Below are positions 26,465-38,197 of a stretch of DNA of 64,000 nt, in pieces (within the stretch, counting starts at the first letter, position 1; each line of letters begins with the position of its first letter). This DNA comes from Streptomyces clavifer (GTDB taxonomy: Bacteria; Actinomycetota; Actinomycetes; Streptomycetales; Streptomycetaceae): NCBI GenBank assembly GCA_014651175.1, contig BMWJ01000017.1, forward strand, positions 62,001-126,000, written 5' to 3'. A program made the position numbers and the translations under genes. A model generated the notes under the pieces. The model saw only the letters and a program-made list of their open reading frames with translations, was not told where the DNA came from and did not search any database.

Positions 26465-27228
26465 CCCGCACGGGTAAGAGGTGCCGTCGCGGCGCAAGCG
26501 GGCGGCGCCGAGTCCGACGAGGTGCCCGCACTCCGCCTCGAGGCGGCCATTCGCTCGTCGCCGTGCGGGCCGGGTGACGTCGGTGCGGTCGGCGATGGGC
26601 CTTGGCGCCACCGTCACCGGCCACGGCACCCCGTACACCAAGTCTTGGGAGGTGAACTCGGCCCCGGGCCGACGCCTCTACGAGCGCCCCCTCCGCTGAG
26701 CAGGCCGGCCCGCACTGCCCTTACCGTCCGTAGAGAAGGTGGGCCGCCGCCTGATTGCGGTCGGCGACACCGAGTGCGTTGTGGCACACCGGATCTTGTT
26801 CGAAGCAGGCGGCGTGGTTGATCATCCGGCCTGTGGTGCAGGTGTGGTCGCGGGCCAGGAACTGGCCGGCCACGGCGAGCCCCGGGCGTATCCGGAGGCC
26901 GTCGAAACAGTGATCGTCGCTCTCGCTGCCCGGACACTGTCGCAGCCGATGGCTGGACGGGGCGCTGTGGGCCATCAGCAGGTGCAGCAGTTCATGACCT
27001 CGCCCCATCCCCGCTACGAGGCCGACGACTCGGTACCTGTTCAGGCGCCGAACCGGGACGCCGGGCCGCCGAGGACCCGGTCAAGCCCGTAGGCGAAGTC
27101 GTCGTCGCGGGTCTGCTGCGGGCAGGCCTGCTTACGGCCGAGTTGGCACGTGCCTGGAAGGCTCCTGCAACGCATTCACGAAGGGGGCGGCTCCGTCGAA
27201 GGGTTGGGGGCGGACCGGTCGCAGATGT
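26465..27228. other. Decayed region with gene remnants
   Basis: No intact gene. On the minus strand two pieces look like degraded coding sequence. One ends at 26721: a HELLH motif and a cysteine-rich tail finishing DPVCHNALGVADRNQAAAHL, reminiscent of secreted esterase or peptidase C-termini. A second, ending near 27047, reads DDDFAYGLDRVLGG and resembles a TetR-family C-terminus. Both lack starts and proper upstream domains. Confidence 0.35.
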
Positions 27229-27687
27229 TCATGGGGTCGACAAGTGTTTGCGGGGGAGCGGAGGAGGCATCAGGTGTCGGTGGGCCACGGCCGCGAGCAG
27301 GACGTAGGCGAGCACCACCAGCACAACCGTGATGATCCACGCATGCGATCCGGTCGGGTCGTAGACCCGCCCCGCGTTACCCACGTCCACGGCCGGCGCC
27401 GTCTCTCCGGCCTTGAACGTGTCCCGGCCGCTGCCGTACAGCTTGACGCCCCCGAGCTGCACGGTGCCGTCGTTGGACCGGAAGGTTCCCGACCACTCGC
27501 AGGTGGTGTGCCCGGCGTGACCCGCGCACACGAGACGGGTCGCGGTGAAGATACCCTGCGGCCCGTCCGCTGTGGCGGCCCTGGCGGCGGTGCCGAGATT
27601 CGGCACCGTCATCCAGAACAGCAGTACTCCGGCCAGCAGGAGCAGCAGGGACACGAACCCGGAGGGCCTACTCCCGCCCGTGGCCAT
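27229..27687 (-). CDS. Small membrane protein with two terminal membrane spans
   Basis: 152 residues, unrecognised family. A first membrane span is at ~10-28 (GFVSLLLLLAGVLLFWMTV), then a ~75-residue extracytoplasmic part with a Cys pair (VCAGHAGHTTCEWSG) that could form a disulfide, and a second span near 115-135 (WIITVVLVVLAYVLLAAV). The start ATG overlaps the end region of the upstream gene by close spacing (four bases apart), and AAGGA lies six bases before it. It is co-transcribed with the next gene and probably acts with it in the membrane. Confidence 0.7.
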   Translation of the reverse strand: MATGGSRPSGFVSLLLLLAGVLLFWMTVPNLGTAARAATADGPQGIFTATRLVCAGHAGHTTCEWSGTFRSNDGTVQLGGVKLYGSGRDTFKAGETAPAVDVGNAGRVYDPTGSHAWIITVVLVVLAYVLLAAVAHRHLMPPPLPRKHLSTP

Positions 27688-27691
27688 GTGT

Positions 27692-28255
27692 TCAGTCCTT
27701 CGGTGCGCAGGCGCATGGTGCGGCGGCGTTGTCCGGCCGGTTCGCGCGGGTGTGCAGGTACATCGCCACCACCATGGGGACTGTCACCAGGGTGTTGTAG
27801 AAGAGGTGCAGTTCCACTCGGGGCATGAGTAGCTGAATCAGACTCGTCGGAGCGGCCTTGCCCAGCAGGTGCGCGCCCACGAGCACCTGGACCAGGAGCA
27901 GGAGGTGCTCCAAGTGGTGCCACACCTGGATGCCGAGCGACACTTTCCACCAGGTGCCCGAGCGGCCGGTGAAGCCCGGGCGCAGGAGGAACAGGCCGAC
28001 CATCATCACGAGGGCGTAGCCGTAGTGCATCCATTCCGAAGTGACGAGCCATGGGAACGGAAGCCCGAGCACGCCGCGCGCCTCGGGGATTGGCCATCCC
28101 ATGACATAGATCTGGTACGCCTGGACCAGGTGCTCCGCCCAGTGCGCGACGACGATGAACAGGAATAAGCGCAGGCCGAGTTGATGATGACGGCTGTTGA
28201 GGGAATCGAGCCCACCCCGCACGGTCAGCGGTGATGTTCCCGTGCTGATGGCCAT
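27692..28255 (-). CDS. Polytopic membrane protein with histidine-rich motifs
   Basis: 187 residues from ATG 28255, with GGAGG seven bases upstream. About four to five hydrophobic segments are visible. Two of them carry paired histidines: HWAEHLVQAYQIYVMGWP near residue 38 and WHHLEHLLLLVQVLVG near residue 113. Such intramembrane His sets can bind metal or haem, but no known family is recognised, so this is only a hint. The C-terminus has a CAC motif. First gene of a two-gene leftward operon with the two-span protein. Confidence 0.72.
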   Translation of the reverse strand: MAISTGTSPLTVRGGLDSLNSRHHQLGLRLFLFIVVAHWAEHLVQAYQIYVMGWPIPEARGVLGLPFPWLVTSEWMHYGYALVMMVGLFLLRPGFTGRSGTWWKVSLGIQVWHHLEHLLLLVQVLVGAHLLGKAAPTSLIQLLMPRVELHLFYNTLVTVPMVVAMYLHTRANRPDNAAAPCACAPKD

Positions 28256-28652
28256 GTCTGAACCTCCACGGTCGGAGAACGGTGGCTCATTACATCAGGC
28301 TCGTGCGCGGGATGGCTTCTTCCGCCGTGCCCTTCTTGAGGGCCGGTTCGCGGACGCCCGTGCTCTGCAGAACGGCTCGGCGGCACACCCGCAGTGTGTG
28401 CGGCGCCGGCCACCGCCGGCGCTTGCCGGACAGCTGCCGCTGCTCAGCGGCTTGATCGCGGGAGGGCCGATCGTCCTGGCCTCGCGGTCGGTTGGCGGTC
28501 CGGCATCGGCATCGAGAGTTTTCGTGCTCCCGTGTGCGGTTGCCACCGACAGGTCGGTTCATTAGCTTCCTTGCATCACGAGGCCCTGTCGTCCCGCGGT
28601 CACTTCGCCGTCGCCCGCTGTCTGTCTCCCCCCTTCTTCTGGAGGAAGAGCT
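28256..28652. other. Divergent intergenic region
   Basis: This ~400-base region between the membrane-protein operon and the AhpD-like gene must contain both promoters. I see no clear operator palindrome and no additional gene. Open frames here have no ribosome site. Confidence 0.45.
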
Positions 28653-29204
28653 ATGCCCCATATCGCACTGAGCAACGACCTCCCCGGAATTACCGGCCTG
28701 ATGGCCCACCGTCCCGACACCGCCGGACCGCTGGGCGACCTCGCGGATGCCTTGTTGAGGGCGCCGTCCTCGCTCGACCCGGGAGAGCGTGAGCTGATCG
28801 CGGCGTACGTCTCGCGACTCAACGACACCGAGTTCTGCTCCTCCTCGCACGGGGCCTTCGCCGCCGCGCAGCTGGCGGGAGGTCAGGAGTTGGTCGGGGC
28901 GGTGCTGGCCGACCCCGGCACCGCACCTGTGAGCGGCCGGCTGCGTGCGCTGCTGAGCGTGGCGGCCGAGGTCCAGAACGCCGCGCGTCCGGTCTCCGAC
29001 GAGGCGATCGCGTTGGCGCGCGCCGAGGGTGCGAACGACACGGACCTGCACGACACCGTTCTGATCGCCGCGGCGTTCTGCATGTACAACCGCTACGTCA
29101 GTGGCCTCGCCACTGAGCTGCCGAAGGACGACGAGTACTACAACCACGCCGCCCAGCGCATCGTGGCCGACGGCTACCGGGGCGGGATCCTGCAGGAGGA
29201 CTGA
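28653..29204 (+). CDS. AhpD/carboxymuconolactone decarboxylase family protein
   Basis: 183 residues from ATG 28653 with GGAGGAAG upstream. Alkylhydroperoxidase-like helical fold: LDPGERELIAAYVSRLNDTEFCSSSHGAFA, then LLSVAAEVQNAA and DTVLIAAAFCMYNRYV. In canonical AhpD the motif is CxxCxxxH. Here it is CSSSH, with a single Cys in front of His, so the two-cysteine peroxidase chemistry is doubtful. It belongs with the uncharacterised peroxidase-related branch. Confidence 0.85.
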   Translation: MPHIALSNDLPGITGLMAHRPDTAGPLGDLADALLRAPSSLDPGERELIAAYVSRLNDTEFCSSSHGAFAAAQLAGGQELVGAVLADPGTAPVSGRLRALLSVAAEVQNAARPVSDEAIALARAEGANDTDLHDTVLIAAAFCMYNRYVSGLATELPKDDEYYNHAAQRIVADGYRGGILQED

Positions 29205-29206
29205 CG

Positions 29207-29497
29207 TCACCCACCCAGGAGGGGGCGAGCCATGGGTACCCGGCGCAGGTGGAGACGGACGACGTTCCGGACCGGCACCACTCCGGTGGTCGCGGCGCGA
29301 GTCCCGGCATTGGACTGCACACGGTGGAGGAACTCCCTCAGTCGGGCGCCCACGTGTTGCTGCCCGTACACGATCCGCTCGTCCCCGGTGGGGATCAGCG
29401 CCGCAGCGGTCAGGACCGCACACAGTTCGGAGGTGTGCTCCACCCCGCTGCTCGCCGACTGGGCCGTGGGCATCAGCAAGGCGGGCTGAGTGTTCAT
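29207..29497 (-). CDS. Possible small gene of unknown function
   Basis: A 96-codon frame from ATG 29497 (MNTQPALLMPTAQSASSG). By my hand count nearly nine in ten codons end in G or C, as expected for a real Streptomyces gene. The ribosome site is poor: GCGAGG abuts the ATG. The protein shows a helical centre (HVGARLREFLHRVQ) and an arginine-rich end, with no recognised family. It converges with the AhpD-like gene, two bases from its stop. It may also be a decayed gene. Confidence 0.35.
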   Translation of the reverse strand: MNTQPALLMPTAQSASSGVEHTSELCAVLTAAALIPTGDERIVYGQQHVGARLREFLHRVQSNAGTRAATTGVVPVRNVVRLHLRRVPMARPLLGG

Positions 29498-29831
29498 CCT
29501 CGCCGTGTCGGTGACCGCTGTGGCGGTGTCTCCGCCGGAGGCACCGCACCGATGGCTCCTGTGCCCTTGGTGTCGGCGTTCGTCTTCCCGCGCCCGTTGG
29601 CGCGCGGGCGGCAGCTGGACGAGGTCGTGCCGGAACCACATGTCGTCCGGGTCCGACCGGGAGCCGCGCCAGGCGTGGAGGGCTGTCGAACGAGCACGTG
29701 CCCAACTGCCCCTGGCACGCTTCCGTCCACGGCGGGCGCGGGCCGGGACGGCCGATCAGCGAACGCCGGCCCCTCGGGGGAGTCTGCCGTAAGACCGCAG
29801 ACCGCAGACCGCTGAACCGTAACCGGACGCT
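29498..29831. other. Intergenic stretch without recognised gene
   Basis: GC-rich sequence with overlapping open frames but no ribosome site or recognisable domain. It precedes the truncated isomerase-like gene. Confidence 0.4.
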
Positions 29832-30152
29832 GTGCACCACCTCACCTACCGCGCCTGTCGGGAGAACATCACCCGACTTGTCACCTCGGGCCCTTCGGTC
29901 GCGGACCCTCCCGTGCCGGCGTGTCCCGGCTGGAGCGTGCGCGATCTTGCCGGACACCTTGTCCAGGTCTGTCGGATGGCCGTCGATGAGGAGCGGGGCG
30001 ACATCAGCGAGCCGCCGCCCCCGCCTCCGGGCGTTCCTGTCGATGAACTCCTCGTTGGCTGGGTCGAGTTGGAGGAGCCAGTTCCTGGAGCACGGCCTTG
30101 CGGCCGAGGGGCCGCCCCGGTGAAGCGGAGGCCGGGGCGGATCGTGTCATGA
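29832..30152 (+). pseudogene. Truncated mycothiol-dependent maleylpyruvate isomerase-like gene
   Basis: 106 residues, against ~200-260 in the family. Only the DinB-like N-terminal helices are present: CRENITRLVTSG, then the hallmark ACPGWSVRDLAGHLVQV. After about residue 85 the sequence loses resemblance (GARPCGRGAAPVKRRPGR) and ends, overlapping the convergent AraC gene by six bases. It starts with GTG at 29832. Probably a 3'-truncated gene. A full-length relative is at 62785-63582. Confidence 0.6.
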
Positions 30153-30905
30153 ACCGGCCGGGGCCGGGAGCAGTCCTCGGTGGGTCGCTGAGCCTGAACG
30201 AAGGGTGGCTGGGTTCGCCCGGTACAGGCGGATCACGACCGGTTCCAGTGCGCGGTCCACTGACGCGGTGATCGGCCCGAAGCCGCCGACCGCCGGTAAA
30301 TGACCGGCCTGATGTCCTTCGCCGGTCCTCTGCGTCACGGAGTGTGCCAGTACATGCCAACTCCCCGGAGGCACATTGTCGAGTACGAAGGCCCCTGGGC
30401 GGGGCAGCACCGTGCAACGCACCGGGTGCCCCTGCGGGAAGGGGGCGGGGAAGAGTCCCACGAAGACGACCCCGGACTGATCCACAGCGGGCGCCTGCAC
30501 ATGCCCGTGAAGCGGCATCGGCGCCGTGGGGGCGCCAACGCCCTCGCGCGGGCCCGTTGCGGCGAGGGGGTCCGCCGAGCGGAGCTGCCGGTACGCGGAC
30601 GGGGTGACGCCCGTGCAGGACTTGAAACACGAGCTGAAGGTTCCGACGCTGCTGTACCCGACGGTGTAGCTGATCTCCGCTATGTTGAGCTGCGAATCAG
30701 AGAGGAGCCGCTTCGCCTCCTCGAAGCGGATGGCTCTGAGGAAACGTCTGGGAGAGACCCCCATCAGGTGCGTGAACTCCCGGGTGAAGTGGAATCTGCT
30801 GAAGCCGACCGCCTGGGCTATGTTATCTATGGTCAGGTCTTCCCTGAAGTTGTGATGCATATCCGTGACCACGTGGACCACAGCTCGCGTAATGGCAGTC
30901 TCCAT
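30147..30905 (-). CDS. AraC family transcriptional regulator
   Basis: 252 residues from ATG 30905, preceded by GGGAGAGG. The two-helix-turn-helix DNA-binding domain is unusually at the N-terminus (residues ~10-110): LTIDNIAQAVGFSRFHFTREF, then NIAEISYTVGYSSVGTFSSCFKSCTGVTPSAYR. The C-terminal ~140 residues form a separate domain with beta-rich character (HPVRCTVLPRPGAFVLDNVPPGSW) of unknown ligand. The target is not evident; it is not divergent from an obvious operon. Confidence 0.85.
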   Translation of the reverse strand: METAITRAVVHVVTDMHHNFREDLTIDNIAQAVGFSRFHFTREFTHLMGVSPRRFLRAIRFEEAKRLLSDSQLNIAEISYTVGYSSVGTFSSCFKSCTGVTPSAYRQLRSADPLAATGPREGVGAPTAPMPLHGHVQAPAVDQSGVVFVGLFPAPFPQGHPVRCTVLPRPGAFVLDNVPPGSWHVLAHSVTQRTGEGHQAGHLPAVGGFGPITASVDRALEPVVIRLYRANPATLRSGSATHRGLLPAPAGS

Positions 30906-31542
30906 AACCTCTCCCTCATCAGAAAACACAGTCAACGAAGATCTCATCGCGCCGAAAAAGGAGGGGTTTCCGCAAGCGGGCGCGCGACCGGGTACCACCG
31001 GTCGCGAAGATAGGGCTCCGAGTCACGGCCAGTTAAGCGGCCCATCTACGGGCGAGGCGGTTGAAGGGTGAATACCCGCTCCTCCGCTCGAAAGAGATGG
31101 ACAAGTTCCAGCCGATTCCGGTCTCCGTAGCCGGCTTAGTCGATGTGATCACTCGAAGCCCTGACATCGTGACCGGATCGGATCGGTGGCGACAGGCTGC
31201 CCCTGGTCGTCGGCTGGTTTTGACAGGTTCTGTGTCCGCCTCGCCCTGATATGGGGCCTAAATGGGCTCGAAACTGCCTCAATATGGAGCCTGCGAGAGC
31301 TTTCTGCTCATGTGTCAGGAGTGGTGAGTGGGGCAGTTGGGGCGACAGGTGGAGCAGACTCCCGGACGCTCCAGATCGAGGAACCGGCGGTTGCGATCCT
31401 TGGAGACCCGCTCGGCCGACACGTTCAAGTCAACGGCGGTGTAGTTGAGTCCTGAACATCGTCTGCCGTTTTGACGGCTCCCTGTTCACGAGGGCTCCCT
31501 CCTGGGCGGGCCGTATCACGTGTTTCTGTTTGTTCCTCAAAA
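30906..31542. other. Intergenic stretch, lower GC, no gene recognised
   Basis: Part of this stretch (about 31060-31340) has visibly lower GC than its surroundings, consistent with imported or decayed DNA. No ORF of convincing character; the transposase remnant begins at its right edge. Confidence 0.4.
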
Positions 31543-31556
31543 CTGAGATTTCTCAG
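31543..31556. repeat. 14-base perfect palindrome at transposase remnant end
   Basis: CTGAGA-TT-TCTCAG lies directly at the 3' end of the leftward transposase remnant and overlaps its stop codon. Likely part of an old IS terminus or a short terminator hairpin. Confidence 0.5.
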
Positions 31557-31720
31557 CGTTGCCGCTCCAATGTGAGGATGGCCTCGGCGATGCACGTAAT
31601 GAGGTTGGAGCTGCATCGGGACCTGCGGGGGATTCGCCAGGACTTCAGCCCCGCGACGCCGCGTTCGACGGGTACGCGTGCTGCGGCCAGTGCTTGATCC
31701 GGTTGCGCGCCTGGGTCGGG
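31553..31720 (-). pseudogene. Transposase C-terminal remnant
   Basis: Reading leftward to the stop at 31553: QALAAARVPVERGVAGLKSW, then WRIPRRSRC and AEAILTLERQR. This is the conserved end of DDE transposases of an IS5/IS4-like group (the ARxPVERxxAxLKxWR motif carries the catalytic Glu). The first two-thirds of the gene is absent. Confidence 0.7.
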
Positions 31721-32211
31721 TGTAGTCATCAACTTAGGAGTCCGTCGTGCGAACCGGGTGGGTGACCGCACAGGCCTTGTGGGAGCGGGGGCTTGGACCG
31801 GTGGTATTCGACCCACGGCCAAGGGGGGATAGCGGGGCTGCGGGTGCCGGGAACGTACCTGTGAGGAATTCCTCGGCACCCGGGACGGCCCGGAAGGCTG
31901 CTCCACGGTGCTCACGTGTCGGCGTACGCAGGATCTGCTCTGGTACGGGCCGGTCGTGCGGGCGGGTGGCGTTGCGTTCCAGGCGGACCGACAGCGGTGT
32001 GGTCACGAGGAGCGCAACGGTCGGCATTTTGTAGCTGCTGGCAGACATCGAGGATCCGGGGACCAATCGGGTCGATGCCGTATCCTCTTCGCGAGTTCCG
32101 TATACCTGAGCTTATGGGACTGCCACTCTGCGGGCCTTCGCGTTTCCTCCACGCGGTGGCCATGATTCCGTAATGCTGATTCCCTCATTGCGCCCGTCCT
32201 TGGGGGACCCC
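31721..32211. other. Intergenic stretch, possible degraded sequence
   Basis: No gene supported. A minus-strand frame reads AFRAVPGAEEFLTGTF, which is protein-like but has no start or family. The region lies between IS debris and the lipoprotein gene. Confidence 0.35.
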
Positions 32212-32631
32212 ATGTGTACCCGCACCACCTCGGCCGTCATCGCCGCCGGCCTGCTCCTCGCCACCCTTACTGCATGCGGGGGCAACAGCACCGAATCGAA
32301 GCCCAGCAGCCCTCCCTCGCTCACCGCCGAACAGCGCGCCAGCGTCAATGCCGCGACCGGCCTGCCCGACACCACGCCGGAGCAGGAAGCCGCATTCGTC
32401 GCAGCGCTCGACTCCATCGACAAGGACATTGCCCACGGCAAGGCGGACAAGGCTGCCGGCCGAGGACGAAGCCAGTGCCAGACGATCCACAACTGGCCCG
32501 ATGACATGGAGAAGCAGGTAGACCTGGCAGCTCAGCGGTTCACCAGCCCGACGCACCCGGAGGGCCGCACACCGGAGACCGCAGCGAAGATCAACGCAGC
32601 GGCACACGCGCACCTCTGCCCGGCGTTCTGA
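32212..32631 (+). CDS. Small secreted lipoprotein of unknown function
   Basis: 139 residues from ATG 32212 (MCTRTTSAVIAAGLLLATLT), lipobox TAC with Cys22. The mature part has SLTAEQRASVNAATGLP, EAAFVAALDSIDKDI and a conserved-looking end in which one Cys (SQCQTIHNW) may pair with Cys near the C-terminus (AHLCPAF). It resembles the DUF732-like small actinobacterial secreted proteins in layout (a ~100-residue helical domain with one disulfide), but I cannot be sure of the family. Surrounded by IS remnants, so its neighbourhood gives no clue. Confidence 0.72.
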   Translation: MCTRTTSAVIAAGLLLATLTACGGNSTESKPSSPPSLTAEQRASVNAATGLPDTTPEQEAAFVAALDSIDKDIAHGKADKAAGRGRSQCQTIHNWPDDMEKQVDLAAQRFTSPTHPEGRTPETAAKINAAAHAHLCPAF

Positions 32632-32852
32632 CGCACTGATGAGCGAACCCGCAGAAGAACCCATCACTGACGGGCTGTTGCGTCGCACCCTTGTTGCTTG
32701 TGGCCCCCGCGTAGGTGGCCGCTACGCCGTATCCGACGACAGTCGGTAGTTGGCCCCGATTCCAGGTCCGGCCGTACGCTCCGGCGGCCGGGCCTCGGCA
32801 TGTTCCGGAGCGCGACCGCATCCGTGCGCTGCGCTGACTGATCACTTCGGAA

Positions 32853-33062
32853 TGAGGTTCGGAGTCGTCTCAAGCAGATGATGCTGCGGGCGAATCGGAG
32901 TAGTTCGAGGCGGAGGTCTCGTATCTCGTAGCGGATGCGCAGTCGTTTGAACTGGTGGAGGCAGGCGAAGGTCCGCTCGACGACCCACCGTGTCTTGCCC
33001 AGTCCCGAGCCGTGCGGGGTGCCGCGGCGGGCGATGACGCAGTTCCGCCAGGAGAACCTCAT
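32853..33062 (-). pseudogene. IS5-family transposase C-terminal remnant
   Basis: Reading leftward from 33062: GSGLGKTRWVVERTFACLHQ, then FKRLRIRYEIR and SIICLRRLRTSF. RWVVERTFAxL is the catalytic-Glu motif of IS5-type transposases. The frame loses its stop and runs on past the expected end; the N-terminal two-thirds is missing. Confidence 0.72.
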
Positions 33063-33204
33063 GTAGGCGGGGCCACACTCCGGCCTTCGTCCAGCCCCGC
33101 AGACGACGACCAGGCCATCACCCCGCTACAGCCCACCAGCTCCGCGGGACCGTCCCGCGGAGCTCGGTGGTGTGGTGGGGAACGCGACTCGCAGAGCGAT
33201 CATC

Positions 33205-33310
33205 GGCGACCGGTGGATCACGGGTCTCTCGGCCCCTGTGATTGCTGAACTCGTGTTCCATATCGGTCCGTTGCGGTATGAGCGCCAGGCGGAGATCACA
33301 CTCCAGGCCC
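33205..33310 (+). pseudogene. Transposase N-terminal remnant
   Basis: TGLSAPVIAELVFHIGPLRY followed by ERQAEITLQAP resembles the first ~35 residues of a Streptomyces transposase family (TGLxxxVIxELVAExGPLWHERRxAxL, from memory). After 33310 the frame is unrelated. A short relic of yet another element. Confidence 0.45.
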
Positions 33311-33489
33311 CCACCGCCTGCCGTGGCTGCTGCCACCTGCCCTGTCCGCACTGCTGGAGGTCGTCATCACTCGCCGCAACGCACCGTCCAATCCGGCTGC
33401 CGAGGGACTGCATCTCGCCCTGAACCGGCGCCACGTCCACCCCGAGCGTGCGTGTTCGTCGGCGACAGCCCCGCCTCGAAGACGCCCTG

Positions 33490-33900
33490 GGCGCCCGTCA
33501 CCGACACCGTCACCCCCGCGGGCGGCTTCGGCCACCAGTTTGCCGCCGCGCTCCGCCTGGCCAGCGGCCGACGGGTCTTTGTCAAAGCGGCCCCCGCCGA
33601 CGACCCGCTGACCGCCGCCAACCTCCATGAAGCCGACGTCTGCAGCTCGCTGCCGCCCGGCGCCCCGGCCCCGGAGCTGCTGGGCACCCACCGCGCCCCA
33701 CGTCCGTGCCCTCCTGCCGGAGCTCGCTCAATGGGAAGCGGCCTGGGCGGGCCTCGCCCACGGAGACCGCGTCGTTCACGGCGACCTGCGGGCCGACAAC
33801 ATGGTCCGCGACCGCCACCTTGGTGTGACCTTCGTGGACTGGGCCCACGCCACCACCGGCCTGGCCTGCATCGACGCAGCCTCCCTCGCGCACCCGCAGG
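33490..33900 (+). pseudogene. Aminoglycoside phosphotransferase-type pseudogene
   Basis: The N-terminal half in one frame reads VTPAGGFGHQFAAALRLASG, RRVFVKAAPADDPLTAANLHEA and ends PAPELLGTH near 33690. It then continues in another frame with HVRALLPELAQWEAAWAGLA, the catalytic HGDLRADNM and FVDWAHATTG to about 33890. The hinge and part of the middle domain between the two are deleted, and the C-terminal part is gone. A dead kinase of the APH family. Confidence 0.7.
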
Positions 33901-33950
33901 GCCGACGGCCTACGCTACGCCCAGCCGTACCACCGCAGGAGGACTCGTCC

Positions 33951-34676
33951 ATGAAGGCCGTTCACAACCATCCAGTGCTCGCCGATCCGGCACTCGACGA
34001 CCCCGTGGGGCAGTCGCTGTGTGGCCGTCACGCGCCCCTGGCCCGCAGGATCGGAAAGGCGGCCACCTACCTGCCGGACGTCACCACCTTCGCCACCGTC
34101 TCCCCGGGCTCGGGCCCGGAAGCGTGGGAAGACCTGGCCGCCCTGCTCGGTCCCGGCGAACTCGCCGACATGTTCAGTTCGCCGGCGGACCCGCCGGACG
34201 GCTGGGCGCCGGTCTTCTCACTCGACGGGTACCAGATGGTCCACCTCGGAGCCCGCGAGGGATCCCCCGTCTCCGAGGCAGCGACTGAGCCGGAGGCCGT
34301 GGTGCTGGGTGAGGCCGACGTCCGGGACATGCTCGCCCTCATCGCCCGGACGAGCCCGGGGCCCTTCTGGCCGCGCACCCATGAACTCGGCACCTACCTG
34401 GGAATCCGCGTCGACGGCACGCTCGTCGCCATGGCGGGTGAGCGGCTGCGTCCGCCCGGCTGGACCGAGATCAGCGCGGTCTGCACCGCCCCGGAGGCCC
34501 GCGGGCGAGGTTACGCGGGCCGGCTGGTGAACGCCCTGGTCACCCGCATCGAGTCCCGGGGGGAGCGCCCCTTCCTGCACGTCGCCCGGGCCAACACCGC
34601 GGCGCTGGCACTCTACGAACGGCTCGGATTCGAGGTACGGACGCCGGTAACGTTCCGCGGCTTCCGGACACCCTGA
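33951..34676 (+). CDS. GNAT family N-acetyltransferase
   Basis: 241 residues from ATG 33951, with AGGAGGA seven bases upstream. The frame is open upstream, but that is the kinase remnant. The C-terminal half is a typical GNAT fold: EISAVCTAPEARGRGYAGRL (acetyl-CoA loop RGRGYAG), then FLHVARANTAALALYERLGF. The N-terminal ~110 residues are a family-specific extension. Acceptor substrate unknown. It is followed by a strong hairpin. Confidence 0.85.
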   Translation: MKAVHNHPVLADPALDDPVGQSLCGRHAPLARRIGKAATYLPDVTTFATVSPGSGPEAWEDLAALLGPGELADMFSSPADPPDGWAPVFSLDGYQMVHLGAREGSPVSEAATEPEAVVLGEADVRDMLALIARTSPGPFWPRTHELGTYLGIRVDGTLVAMAGERLRPPGWTEISAVCTAPEARGRGYAGRLVNALVTRIESRGERPFLHVARANTAALALYERLGFEVRTPVTFRGFRTP

Positions 34677-34680
34677 CCGC

Positions 34681-34709
34681 GGGGACCTCCGGCGAGGCCG
34701 GAGGTCCCC
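34681..34709 (+). terminator. Strong GC hairpin after the GNAT gene
   Basis: GGGGACCTCCGGC, GAG, GCCGGAGGTCCCC: perfect 13-bp arms with a 3-base loop, four bases past the GNAT stop. A very likely intrinsic terminator of the Streptomyces type without U-run. Confidence 0.8.
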
Positions 34710-34872
34710 CACAGCGTATGACGGTGCCACAGACTTGAAGTCGTACCGGGGCCCGTCCCAGCCGCTCCCCAGCCCGCTCGGCGGTCTCGGCGGCAACCCG
34801 GCTGGGTCCGGCCGTCCCCCGGACGCCGGCCTGTCCCCGCGGGCCTGGCAGCACCGTTCCGCACGCGACCCG

Positions 34873-37639
<2,767 letters not shown>

Positions 37640-37652
37640 GCGGACCGCTCCA

Positions 37653-37693
37653 CCGCGTGGCCGTCCCAGGAGTGCCCAGGGGTGGCCACGCGG
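37653..37693 (+). terminator. Inverted repeat after the cellulase gene
   Basis: CCGCGTGGCC at 37653-37662 and GGCCACGCGG at 37684-37693: perfect 10-bp arms around a 21-base loop, 13 bases past the stop. Terminator inferred from position. Confidence 0.6.
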
Positions 37694-38197
37694 GTGGTCG
37701 CCGGATCAGGCGGCGGCGCCCGGGAGGTCATCCGCCGGCCGGTTCGGAGGTGGACGCGCCGCCGCCCTCCGGACCGCCGATGACCACGGCGCCCCGGTAG
37801 TGCTCGCCGAGACGGCCGCGAGGGGATGCCTCAGCTCGGACAGCCGCGAACCCACCAGATCCAACGCCCCTCAGACGACCTGCCGCCGCCCGGCCGGGGC
37901 CCGCGAGAGGGCCTGCGCACCGTCTTCCGGCGTCAGTGCCTTCGTCGGCGTTCCCTTCGTACGGGGACCGGCGACCCGCCCGCACGATGCGAACCGTGCG
38001 TGCTGCCCCCGGTGCCGCCCGATCGGTGCCCGTCGCTGCCGCCGGGCCGAGCACGGCACCCCCACCGAACGCAGCGGCCTCGGCGCGTTGCACAAGCTCT
38101 GCCGCCGGTCATTGCCTTCACGTTCAGGTCGCCGGTCGCGGTAACGAGGTTCTCGGACGTCCCGGCGCCGCAGCAGTCGGGCCAGGCGAGCCGTCCC
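37694..38197. other. Stretch without intact gene before a transposase remnant
   Basis: No supported gene; all frames are interrupted or lack ribosome sites. It is probably partly the degraded 5' portion of the insertion sequence whose 3' remnant follows. Confidence 0.4.

Noticed and set aside
26721-26990. HELLH motif considered as a zinc metalloprotease
   Set aside because: It is near the start of a short frame without upstream domain or signal peptide; kept only as a possible remnant.
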